Shown piece after piece: positions 1 to 4,572 of a stretch of DNA of 8,301 bases (position 1 is the first letter of the stretch; each line of letters opens with the position of its first letter). Under the pieces are notes generated by a model, which was given only the letters and a program-made list of their open reading frames with translations, was not told the DNA's origin and did no database searches. The stretch comes from an uncultured Collinsella sp. (GTDB taxonomy: Bacteria; Actinomycetota; Coriobacteriia; Coriobacteriales; Coriobacteriaceae): the NCBI GenBank assembly GCA_902479205.1, contig CABSNX010000081.1, positions 1 to 8,301 on the forward strand, written 5' to 3'. The translations under genes and the position numbers were made by a program.

Positions 1-46
1 AGATACTGATCGGTCTCGTGGGCTCGGAGATGTGTATAAGAGACAG
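1..46 (+). other. Nextera i7-side sequencing adapter (not genomic)
   Basis: Bases 13-46 match the 34-base Nextera read-2 transposase adapter, ending in the mosaic end that finishes AGAGACAG. Bases 1-4 (AGAT) fit the end of the P7 primer, and bases 5-12 (ACTGATCG) fit the 8-base i7 index position. Genomic sequence starts at 47. Any reading frame crossing this point is artificial. Confidence 0.97.
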
Positions 47-310
47 GTTAAGGAGCATGCCCGCGCCGTTGGCGGCGACCTCGGAGCGCTGGTAGAAGAA
101 GATTCCGCGCTTGTTCAGCGGCGGCCTGATGATATTCAGGACCAAGTCAAGCGGGGAGTACGAGTAGGTCTGGTATCCCTTCTGGCCCGTCTTGCTCTTG
201 GTCGGGTTGACCATCTCGGCCTGCGCCTCCGCGAGCAGCTGGGTGAACATCGCGGACGGGTCGAACGTATCCGGCTTCACCGCCTGGACCATGGGCACAT
301 CCTCGGCCAT
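47..310 (-). CDS. erf: ERF-family single-strand annealing protein, N-terminal part (cut by library end)
   Basis: Translated by hand, this minus-strand frame gives 88 residues before it runs into the adapter. It starts at an ATG overlapping the TGA of the previous gene (TGATG) and has a GGTGAG ribosome site just upstream. Residues 20-78 have the ERF-family pattern: a helix FTQLLAEAQAEM, a short Asn-Pro-Thr-Lys region, SYSPLDLVLNIIRPPLNKRGI, then a beta strand ending FFYQRSE. ERF proteins, named after phage P22 Erf, form rings that anneal complementary single strands during phage recombination. A RusA resolvase in the same operon fits that role. The C-terminal half is missing, so the family call rests on the N-terminal pattern alone. 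A RecT/Red-beta-type annealing protein is less likely. Confidence 0.72.
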
Positions 311-792
311 CACAGCTCACCGTCCCCGAGCAGGGCGGCCGCGCTCATTCCCTCGACGCGCGGGCCGAGCGCCTGCATGACGTCCTCGGGGGCGCAGCCG
401 CGCACCGCTGCGGTCTTGGGCGACTTGGGGCACCACATGGCCCAGTCGACCATTTCGCCCGTGTCGGCGCACACGACCTTGTCCCCGGCCTTGGCGAAGT
501 GGGCCTCCCAGCCCTTCTTGGGCACGATGTCCACCATGCCGATGGAGTCGAGGAATGCCACGGCCTCGTCCATGCGCTCCTTGAGGATTACCGGGGCCGC
601 CTTGCTGTAGCTGATGCCGATCTCGCCGACCTTCTCGTCGCCGACGATGATGGCGCGGCGGTCGGTGTGGGTCTCGGCGAAGCCATCCATGATCTCCTGC
701 CGCGCGATGGCCTTGGCCTCCTTGAGCGCGGGCTCAATCTGCTTCTGCATGGCCGTGAGCACGGCCAGCCTCTCGTCCTGCGTGTACTCCAT
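310..792 (-). CDS. phage protein of unknown function (160 residues), directly before erf
   Basis: I do not recognise a family. The start ATG overlaps the previous stop as TAATG, and a GGTGAG ribosome site lies a few bases upstream; the stop overlaps the erf start. Residues 1-45 look alpha-helical and charged, a strand-rich stretch follows near 46-62, another helix covers about 65-84, and a Trp/Cys-containing segment (WAMWCPKSP) sits near 117-125. No signal peptide or membrane segment is visible. Position immediately before an annealing protein is where many phages carry recombination helpers or host-nuclease inhibitors, so a recombination accessory role is possible. That is inference from context only. 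The reading frame and tight coupling to its neighbours make it a real gene. Confidence 0.8.
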   Translation of the reverse strand: MEYTQDERLAVLTAMQKQIEPALKEAKAIARQEIMDGFAETHTDRRAIIVGDEKVGEIGISYSKAAPVILKERMDEAVAFLDSIGMVDIVPKKGWEAHFAKAGDKVVCADTGEMVDWAMWCPKSPKTAAVRGCAPEDVMQALGPRVEGMSAAALLGDGEL

Positions 793-1088
793 TACTCACC
801 ATCTCCAATCATTCGCGCCTCGTCCGTGATGACCTCGTATACCTCTCCCGTCTCCGCGTCCACGTTCGCCGGTCGGTCGAACGGGAGCAGCTCGCCCTCG
901 TCCTCCTCGTCGTAGTCGAGCGGCAGCTCGTCCTGGATGTCGGCCACCGTCAAGACGACGGGCTTGCCGGAGAGCTTGAGGATGGGGAAGGCGTTGGCGT
1001 CGCTCGTCAGAATCTCGAGCTGCAGCACGGCCGTGCCGCCTTTGACCGTCGCCTGCTTGAAGTTGACCCTGATCTCCATGGGTTCCAT
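792..1088 (-). CDS. small acidic phage protein of unknown function (98 residues)
   Basis: The gene starts at an ATG preceded by AGGAGG at about seven bases and ends with a TAA overlapping the next start. The first 48 residues look like a beta-rich domain (EIRVNFKQATV, AVLQLEIL, PVVLTVADI). Residues 50-98 are strikingly acidic: 19 Asp/Glu against 2 Arg by my count. I know no family for it. An acidic surface of this kind occurs in DNA-mimic inhibitors of nucleases and in proteins that bind basic partners, but many unrelated proteins have it too. A second Met at residue 4 could be the start; the ribosome-site spacing favours the first. Confidence 0.8.
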   Translation of the reverse strand: MEPMEIRVNFKQATVKGGTAVLQLEILTSDANAFPILKLSGKPVVLTVADIQDELPLDYDEEDEGELLPFDRPANVDAETGEVYEVITDEARMIGDGE

Positions 1089-1097
1089 GCGCGCCTC

Positions 1098-1418
1098 CTA
1101 TTTGATGCCGAAAATGGCGGCCATGAACTCGCGGCACATCTCGCGCTCGTTCTCCTTGGTGATGGGCGTGAGCACCTTGGCAACGAACTCGCGGCTCTCG
1201 GCCACGTCCTTCTCGTCGAGCTTCGCGAGCCCGGCCTCGCACAGCGCGATCATCATGTGGTAGGCGTTGGCGCTCTTCACGCCGCCGGTGTGGTCGGGGT
1301 GGGCCGCATCGAACATGAGGTTGGCCGCGATGCAGGTGGCGTGATCGAGCACCTTCTTGTGGAAGTGGTCCGCCGGGAGTTCCTCGAAGAGGTTGCCGTC
1401 GAAGTACTTGTCGTTCAT
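1098..1418 (-). CDS. phage protein of unknown function (106 residues)
   Basis: The start chosen is an ATG whose bases form ATGA with the stop of the upstream resolvase gene; AAGGAG lies eight bases ahead. A longer frame continues upstream, but that part lies antiphase inside the resolvase gene and is low-complexity Arg/Gly-rich, as shadow frames are. The protein is mostly helical and soluble, with His-rich stretches (residues 18-26 and 40-54) and four Cys spread without a zinc-ribbon spacing. No family is recognised. It sits between the resolvase and the acidic protein, nine bases before the latter, so it is part of the replication/recombination operon. Confidence 0.78.
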   Translation of the reverse strand: MNDKYFDGNLFEELPADHFHKKVLDHATCIAANLMFDAAHPDHTGGVKSANAYHMMIALCEAGLAKLDEKDVAESREFVAKVLTPITKENEREMCREFMAAIFGIK

Positions 1419-1846
1419 TTCTTTTTCTCCTTTACGTATTCCTCGGTGAAGTGGGTGATGCACACCTTTGCCAGCGGCGGCGTGCCGTATGGCGTGCGGC
1501 ATCCCTTCTGGACGCCACCCATCACCACGTGGGCGTCGTCCGTGTACGCGACGCCGTTGAGCGCGTCGCATATGAGCTTGCCGATGTTGTCCCAGTCGGG
1601 CTTGCCGAGGTCGGCGCGGCCCACCCAGTACTTCGGGTTGCTCTTGGCGAGGGGCCTGAAGGTCTCGATGGCGACGGTCACGATTCCGTCGAAGTCCCCG
1701 TGGTCCTCGTGCCCGGCCCTGTAGGCCTTGCGTACAGCCTCCTCGGCGAGCCTCGTCTGCTTCGGGGTGTAGTTGCGTCCGGTTCTCGGGTCGGTCCGGT
1801 GGCGCTCCTTGCCCACGATCTTCTCCAGCTCGAGCTGGAAGGTCAT
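1415..1846 (-). CDS. rusA: RusA-type Holliday junction resolvase
   Basis: This 143-residue protein carries the RusA signature: KPDWDN at residues 82-87, Asp94 in LICDALNG, then YTDDAHV at 101-107. In E. coli RusA the equivalent aspartates bind the metal that cuts four-way DNA junctions symmetrically. Length fits the family (roughly 120-140). I place the start at the ATG at 1846 because AAGGAG lies six bases before it. A second in-frame ATG at 1876 overlaps the previous stop as ATGA but has no convincing ribosome site; it would add ten residues. Phage RusA proteins resolve recombination and replication intermediates before packaging, which fits the annealing protein downstream. Function is secure by motif; the exact start is less so. 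Confidence 0.9.
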   Translation of the reverse strand: MTFQLELEKIVGKERHRTDPRTGRNYTPKQTRLAEEAVRKAYRAGHEDHGDFDGIVTVAIETFRPLAKSNPKYWVGRADLGKPDWDNIGKLICDALNGVAYTDDAHVVMGGVQKGCRTPYGTPPLAKVCITHFTEEYVKEKKK

Positions 1847-1872
1847 GGAGCGCTCCTTGTGCCTGACCCAGC

Positions 1873-2208
1873 TCATGCCGTGAATCCGTCGGACTGGCTG
1901 CGGTGCTTGTTGAAGGCGTTCTTGAGGCTGGGGTAGCGCGCCTCCATGATTCGGGCGAAGGACGGCGCGAGGCCGTTGCGCACGCCCACGTGCAGCTCGT
2001 TTCGGACCATGTTGACGAGGTAGTTGGCGCTCACGTAGCCCTTCTTGGAGAGCCTCACGGCGTTCTCGACCATGTAGTTCCATGCGCCGGGGTTCTCGTC
2101 AATCCAGCGGCGCGCGTCCTCCGCGTCCGCCTCGCCCTTGGCCCCGAGGCCGAATATCTCGAGCTGGCCGCTCTGGGGCTTGGGCTTGTAGCGCTCGTCG
2201 TTACGCAT
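1873..2208 (-). CDS. small phage protein, possibly helical DNA-associated (111 residues)
   Basis: The gene starts at an ATG that overlaps the preceding membrane-protein gene by eight bases and ends 26 bases before the resolvase start. The first 30 residues are polar and probably flexible. Residues 33-111 look like a compact helical domain: a Trp-containing helix (AWNYMVENAVRLSKKGY), VSANYLVNMVRNELHVG, then APSFARIMEARYPSLKNAF. Short proteins with this pattern of Trp, spaced Arg and a final Arg-Ser motif are, as I recall, common in replication operons of actinobacterial and Firmicutes phages, with no assigned role. A DNA-linked role is likely from position but not shown by any motif. Confidence 0.8.
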   Translation of the reverse strand: MRNDERYKPKPQSGQLEIFGLGAKGEADAEDARRWIDENPGAWNYMVENAVRLSKKGYVSANYLVNMVRNELHVGVRNGLAPSFARIMEARYPSLKNAFNKHRSQSDGFTA

Positions 2209-2482
2209 GGACGCCCACCGCCTCGTATGCGGCCTGGGCGCTGTGCACCGCGCCGTCCATGGTCGGGATAATCCAGAGCCACAGCAGCGCGCACATCGCG
2301 AGCGCCGTCACGGTGATGCCGACCAGAAGCCCGGCCCTGAAGGCGTCCTTCTGCCTGTCGGCCTGCTCCTGCGCTGGCAGGCGGTAGCCCTCGCGTGCTA
2401 CGATGCGGGGAGTCCTGTTGGACGTGCGGGTGCTCTTGGTGTGGTTGCTGGGGGTGCCCGCGTATCTGTTTTGAGGGGTCAT
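2201..2482 (-). CDS. small single-helix membrane protein (93 residues)
   Basis: The start ATG forms ATGA with the stop of the upstream HTH gene, and GGAGG lies four to five bases before it. A longer upstream frame is a shadow of that HTH gene. Residues 1-46 are polar and basic (many Thr, Asn, Arg), residues about 48-73 form one strong hydrophobic helix (AGLLVGITVTALAMCALLWLWII), and about 20 residues follow it. There is no signal peptidase site. By the positive-inside tendency, the basic N-terminal part should be cytoplasmic. No family is recognised. A membrane protein inside a recombination operon is out of place and may act on the host envelope or on superinfecting phage; that is a guess. 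Confidence 0.75.
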   Translation of the reverse strand: MTPQNRYAGTPSNHTKSTRTSNRTPRIVAREGYRLPAQEQADRQKDAFRAGLLVGITVTALAMCALLWLWIIPTMDGAVHSAQAAYEAVGVHA

Positions 2483-2871
2483 TCTTCCTCCGTTTCTTTG
2501 GTATCGCTTCTCGAAAACTTCTCGTCGATTTGTCGTTTTGCGCGGTATTTGCGGCTGTAGAGCCGCTGCCGCTCCTTGTTCACGAGGTCCTCCCTCCTCA
2601 CCTCCTCCTCCATCGCCCGCACCTGCTCGGCGATCTCGGAGACGCGCTGCTCCCTTGTGCAGGAGACGCACCATCCGGTCCGGCTAGACAGCGGCTTGAA
2701 GGTCTGCCGCCCGCAACGCGGGCATATCCAGCGCCTGCGGAGTGAGAGTCCGTATTTGGACGCCTGGACCTCCACCGCCCTCACCGTCTTGCCGAGGGCC
2801 TCGGCTATGGCCACGGCCCCGTCCCCGGCGTGCTCCTCGAGGTAGCGGACTTCGCTGCTCGTCCACGTCAT
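2479..2871 (-). CDS. DNA-binding protein: HTH domain, four-Cys zinc ribbon, coiled coil
   Basis: The 130-residue product starts at an ATG overlapping the TAA of the 26-residue ORF before it (TAATG). A TTG 21 bases upstream is also in frame, but it has no ribosome site and lies inside that small ORF. Residues 1-43 resemble a Myb/sigma-region-4-like helix-turn-helix (Trp3, then IAEALGKTVRAVEVQASKYGL). Cys50, Cys53, Cys68 and Cys71 form a CxxC...CxxC zinc ribbon, and residues 75-118 are a charged helix able to form a coiled coil. The layout suggests a phage transcription factor or DNA-binding accessory protein. It lies early in the operon, so early gene regulation is a reasonable guess. Which DNA it binds cannot be told. 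Confidence 0.82.
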   Translation of the reverse strand: MTWTSSEVRYLEEHAGDGAVAIAEALGKTVRAVEVQASKYGLSLRRRWICPRCGRQTFKPLSSRTGWCVSCTREQRVSEIAEQVRAMEEEVRREDLVNKERQRLYSRKYRAKRQIDEKFSRSDTKETEEE

Positions 2872-2951
2872 TACGCCCGGCGTCCCTTCCAAGTCTTGAA
2901 GCGGCGCTGCAACTTCCGGCGCATGATGTCGAGCCTTTGGTTGCGGGGCAT
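2871..2951 (-). CDS. 26-residue highly basic peptide, coupled on both sides
   Basis: This small ORF fills the gap between two genes exactly. Its ATG overlaps the TAA of the Cro-like gene (TAATG at 2953-2949), and its own TAA overlaps the ATG of the HTH/zinc-ribbon gene (TAATG at 2873-2869). The peptide begins MPRNQRLDIMRRK and ends WKGRRA; 11 of 26 residues are Lys or Arg and only one is acidic. It could be a nucleic-acid-binding microprotein, or a leader whose translation delivers ribosomes to the next gene, which lacks a strong ribosome site of its own. No family is known to me. Two exact stop-start overlaps in a row are hard to explain by chance. Confidence 0.6.
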   Translation of the reverse strand: MPRNQRLDIMRRKLQRRFKTWKGRRA

Positions 2952-3154
2952 TACGCCACCGCCAGCGCGTGGAACTCGTCGAGCGTCACGCCGAGAATTC
3001 TGGAGAGGGCATAGGCCTCGGACAGGCTGAACTCATACGAGCCTTTGACCTTGTTGAAGAACGAGGAACGACTCATGCCAAGCTCGTCGGCGATTGAATC
3101 GCGCGTCCTGTTCTCCCTCTCGGCGTACTCATTGACTTTCTCGGACAGTTTCAT
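2951..3154 (-). CDS. Cro-like HTH regulator (67 residues)
   Basis: This is the first gene of the leftward operon. AAGGAG lies about seven bases before the chosen ATG; a longer frame running back through the operators has no such site and is rejected. Residues 18-37 (RDSIADELGMSRSSFFNKVK) form a helix-turn-helix of the XRE/Cro type, followed by a helical tail ending LGVTLDEFHALAVA. At 67 residues it is Cro-sized, DNA-binding only, with no oligomerisation or peptidase domain. Facing divergently from the repressor genes across a shared operator region, it probably represses the lysogenic promoter and tunes early expression. The role is inferred from layout; the HTH is clear. Confidence 0.85.
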   Translation of the reverse strand: MKLSEKVNEYAERENRTRDSIADELGMSRSSFFNKVKGSYEFSLSEAYALSRILGVTLDEFHALAVA

Positions 3155-3171
3155 TGCTTCTCCTTTCATAA

Positions 3172-3187
3172 GTACAAAACTTTGTAC
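3172..3187. promoter_or_regulatory. operator O1 (perfect 7-2-7 palindrome)
   Basis: GTACAAAACTTTGTAC has perfect seven-base arms around a two-base centre. It lies between the putative leftward promoter and the Cro-like gene, so a bound dimer could block leftward transcription. It is the best match among three related sites in this intergenic region. Confidence 0.8.
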
Positions 3188-3196
3188 GCACCCAGT

Positions 3197-3202
3197 ATTG
3201 TA
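3197..3202 (-). promoter_or_regulatory. putative -10 box of the leftward early promoter
   Basis: Read on the minus strand this is TACAAT, a good -10 match, placing the start of transcription near 3190 and a leader of about 36 bases before the Cro-like ATG. No clear -35 box is seen at 16-18 bases. The box overlaps operator O2, as expected of a repressed early promoter. Confidence 0.45.
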
Positions 3203-3226
3203 CAAAAGTTTGAACGGTGCAATACT
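3198..3226 (+). promoter_or_regulatory. putative rightward promoter for the repressor genes
   Basis: A weak -35 (TTGTAC, 3198-3203) is followed after 17 bases by an extended -10, TGCAATACT (3218-3226). Transcription would start near 3233, about 30 bases before the ATG at 3264. Operators O2 and O3 overlap the two boxes, so the same regulators can act on both directions. Confidence 0.45.
3200..3215. promoter_or_regulatory. operator O2 (one mismatch)
   Basis: GTACAAAAGTTTGAAC matches the O1 pattern with one mismatch in the right arm. It starts 28 bases after O1 and overlaps both proposed promoters. Confidence 0.72.
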
Positions 3227-3232
3227 TTGTAC
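3217..3232. promoter_or_regulatory. operator O3 (two mismatches in the left arm)
   Basis: GTGCAATACTTTGTAC keeps the right arm TTTGTAC exactly and has two mismatches in the left arm. It starts 17 bases after O2 and covers the extended -10 of the rightward promoter, so filling it should shut off the repressor genes. The O1-O2-O3 arrangement recalls lambda OR. Confidence 0.62.
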
Positions 3233-3263
3233 GTGTAAATATTTGGACTTACAGGGAGGGGCC

Positions 3264-3473
3264 ATGGACTACCGTTATGTGCTTGCCTACTACCTCGAGA
3301 AGCAGGGGATGTCACCGGCCGAGTTGGCTCACAAGATCGGCTCCCCTCGTTCAACCATCTCCGCGCTTCTGAACGGAAGAGCGAAGGAGCCGACTCTCGG
3401 CAAGGCCAAGGCCATTGCTGACGCTCTTGGCGTATCTCTTGAAGAGATGGCTCGCAAAACGTACGAGGAATAG
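3264..3473 (+). CDS. single-domain XRE/HTH regulator (69 residues)
   Basis: The start is the ATG after a strong GGGAGG site; the longer frame reading back through the operators is rejected. Residues 4-65 form a complete XRE helix-turn-helix: LEKQGMSPAELAHKIGSPRSTISALLNG, then LGKAKAIADALGVSLEEMA. Such 65-70 residue HTH proteins act as phage repressors or co-regulators. It is first in the rightward operon, twelve bases before the tandem-HTH repressor. It lies right beside the operators and is a candidate to bind them. Which of the three regulators is the main repressor cannot be decided from sequence. Confidence 0.88.
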   Translation: MDYRYVLAYYLEKQGMSPAELAHKIGSPRSTISALLNGRAKEPTLGKAKAIADALGVSLEEMARKTYEE

Positions 3474-3485
3474 TGGTGATGTCCA

Positions 3486-4028
3486 ATGAGCCTGAAGGGG
3501 ATGCGGAGAAAAATTCACTTGACTCAAGAGGAGGTCGCTACACGCCTGAACATTCCAAAGAAAACGTACGCAAACTACGAACGTGAAGTTCGAAGGCCGC
3601 CTGTTTCCATGTTGAAGCGGCTTTCTGATATGTATGACGTAACAATCGACGAGCTAATTTCGGCCGACGATGGAGCGCAAGACGACACTGCCAGAAGAAG
3701 GATTGCGCGTCGATTGAAGCAGCTTAGAAAAGAACGAGGCGTATCAGTTGATGAACTTGGGGTGGCCGTCGGCAAAAGCGGGAAGACCGTTAGCGCGTGG
3801 GAGGTTGGGCATGGCCAGCCTGACGCGGACGCCATGATTAAGCTATGCAGGTTCTTCGATGTTGGCATCGCCGACTTCTACGGTGAGAGCGGCGACACCA
3901 TGTCAAGCGACGAGCGCGATCTGGTCGATGTGTACAGGTCGCTCACCACTCAACACAAAGGCGTGCTGATCGCCACCGCAAACGCGCTGCTCGCTGCGCA
4001 GAATGAAGGGACCGACAATGATCAATGA
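3486..4028 (+). CDS. phage repressor with two tandem XRE helix-turn-helix domains
   Basis: The 180-residue protein holds two HTH domains. The first covers residues 3-58 (MRRKIHLTQEEVATRLNIPK to DVTIDELISA), the second residues 72-133 (RIARRLKQLRKERGVSVDEL to FFDVGIADFYGE). Residues 140-172 form a helical tail (SSDERDLVDVYRSLTTQHKG) of the kind ending many phage repressors lacking a peptidase domain. With no Ser/Lys self-cleavage domain visible, induction would not be by simple LexA-type autocleavage. The ribosome site is weak (GTGGTG), so translation probably depends on the preceding gene. Codon use is visibly AT-richer (AAA, ATT, GAA, CTA) than in the neighbouring phage genes, suggesting a separate origin. 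Most likely the maintenance repressor. Confidence 0.85.
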   Translation: MSLKGMRRKIHLTQEEVATRLNIPKKTYANYEREVRRPPVSMLKRLSDMYDVTIDELISADDGAQDDTARRRIARRLKQLRKERGVSVDELGVAVGKSGKTVSAWEVGHGQPDADAMIKLCRFFDVGIADFYGESGDTMSSDERDLVDVYRSLTTQHKGVLIATANALLAAQNEGTDNDQ

Positions 4029-4503
4029 ACAGCTTGAACTGACGTCATGGCGTCACTATGACTGCGTACCGCTCGAGTATGGGGACGAGCTTGGAATCGT
4101 CCCCGAGCCGGAGAACGAGTACGACCCCGACGCTATTGCCCTGTACAAGGGCGTAAAGAAGGTCGGATACGTCCCTGCGCACCAGACGAAGGTGCTGCGC
4201 CGTGCGAGGGAGGCCGGGGCAGTGCTCACGGCCACGGTCACGGTCGACGGCGACGAGGAGCTTGGGGTAAACCCCGTGGTGCTCGTCCAGGACTCCGAGG
4301 CGCGCACGCCCGAGCCGAAGGCGACCGTATCGCTCGGCATCCCACTCGGCGTGGCACTGGCTGTCGGCCTGGCCCTTTTAATCGGCGGCCTGTTCATCTG
4401 CGTGGCGTCGCTCTGGCACCTGTTCGACGGGACGTTCTTCCCGCGCCTGCTCGTCGGGTGGCTGATGATACTGGCCGCATATCTCGTATTTAAATACAAC
4501 TAG
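4018..4503 (+). CDS. HIRAN-domain protein with two C-terminal membrane helices
   Basis: The start at 4018 has AAGGGA six bases upstream and overlaps the repressor gene by 11 bases; an earlier in-frame ATG at 4003 lies inside that ribosome region. Residues 8-80 match the HIRAN pattern: YGDELGIVPEPENEYDPDAI, then ALYKGVKKVGYVPAHQT. HIRAN domains bind single-stranded or modified DNA ends in HLTF-type remodellers and also occur alone in bacteria and phages. A Pro-rich linker (96-104) leads to hydrophobic helices at about 106-132 and 141-159, so the HIRAN domain would be held at the inner face of the membrane. Sitting between repressor and integrase, it should be made in the lysogen, where immunity or lysogenic-conversion genes usually lie. 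Domain call is firm; function is open. Confidence 0.85.
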   Translation: MINEQLELTSWRHYDCVPLEYGDELGIVPEPENEYDPDAIALYKGVKKVGYVPAHQTKVLRRAREAGAVLTATVTVDGDEELGVNPVVLVQDSEARTPEPKATVSLGIPLGVALAVGLALLIGGLFICVASLWHLFDGTFFPRLLVGWLMILAAYLVFKYN

Positions 4504-4572
4504 ACCACACCGCCTCATGGTGCGAGGGATGGGGTCTGCCAGATAGCCGCCCGTTGGAGGGGCGATTCGATT

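Noticed and set aside
32..610. Plus-strand ORF of 192 residues beginning MYKRQ
   Set aside because: Its start lies in the Nextera adapter and it runs antisense to erf and the 160-residue gene.
1847..1876. Longer RusA start at 1876
   Set aside because: It overlaps the previous stop as ATGA, but the ATG at 1846 has a far better ribosome site; kept only as an alternative.
4504..4572. Regulatory hairpin over the integrase ribosome site
   Set aside because: CGCCC and GGGCG can pair around GGAGG, but a five-base stem is too short to claim control.
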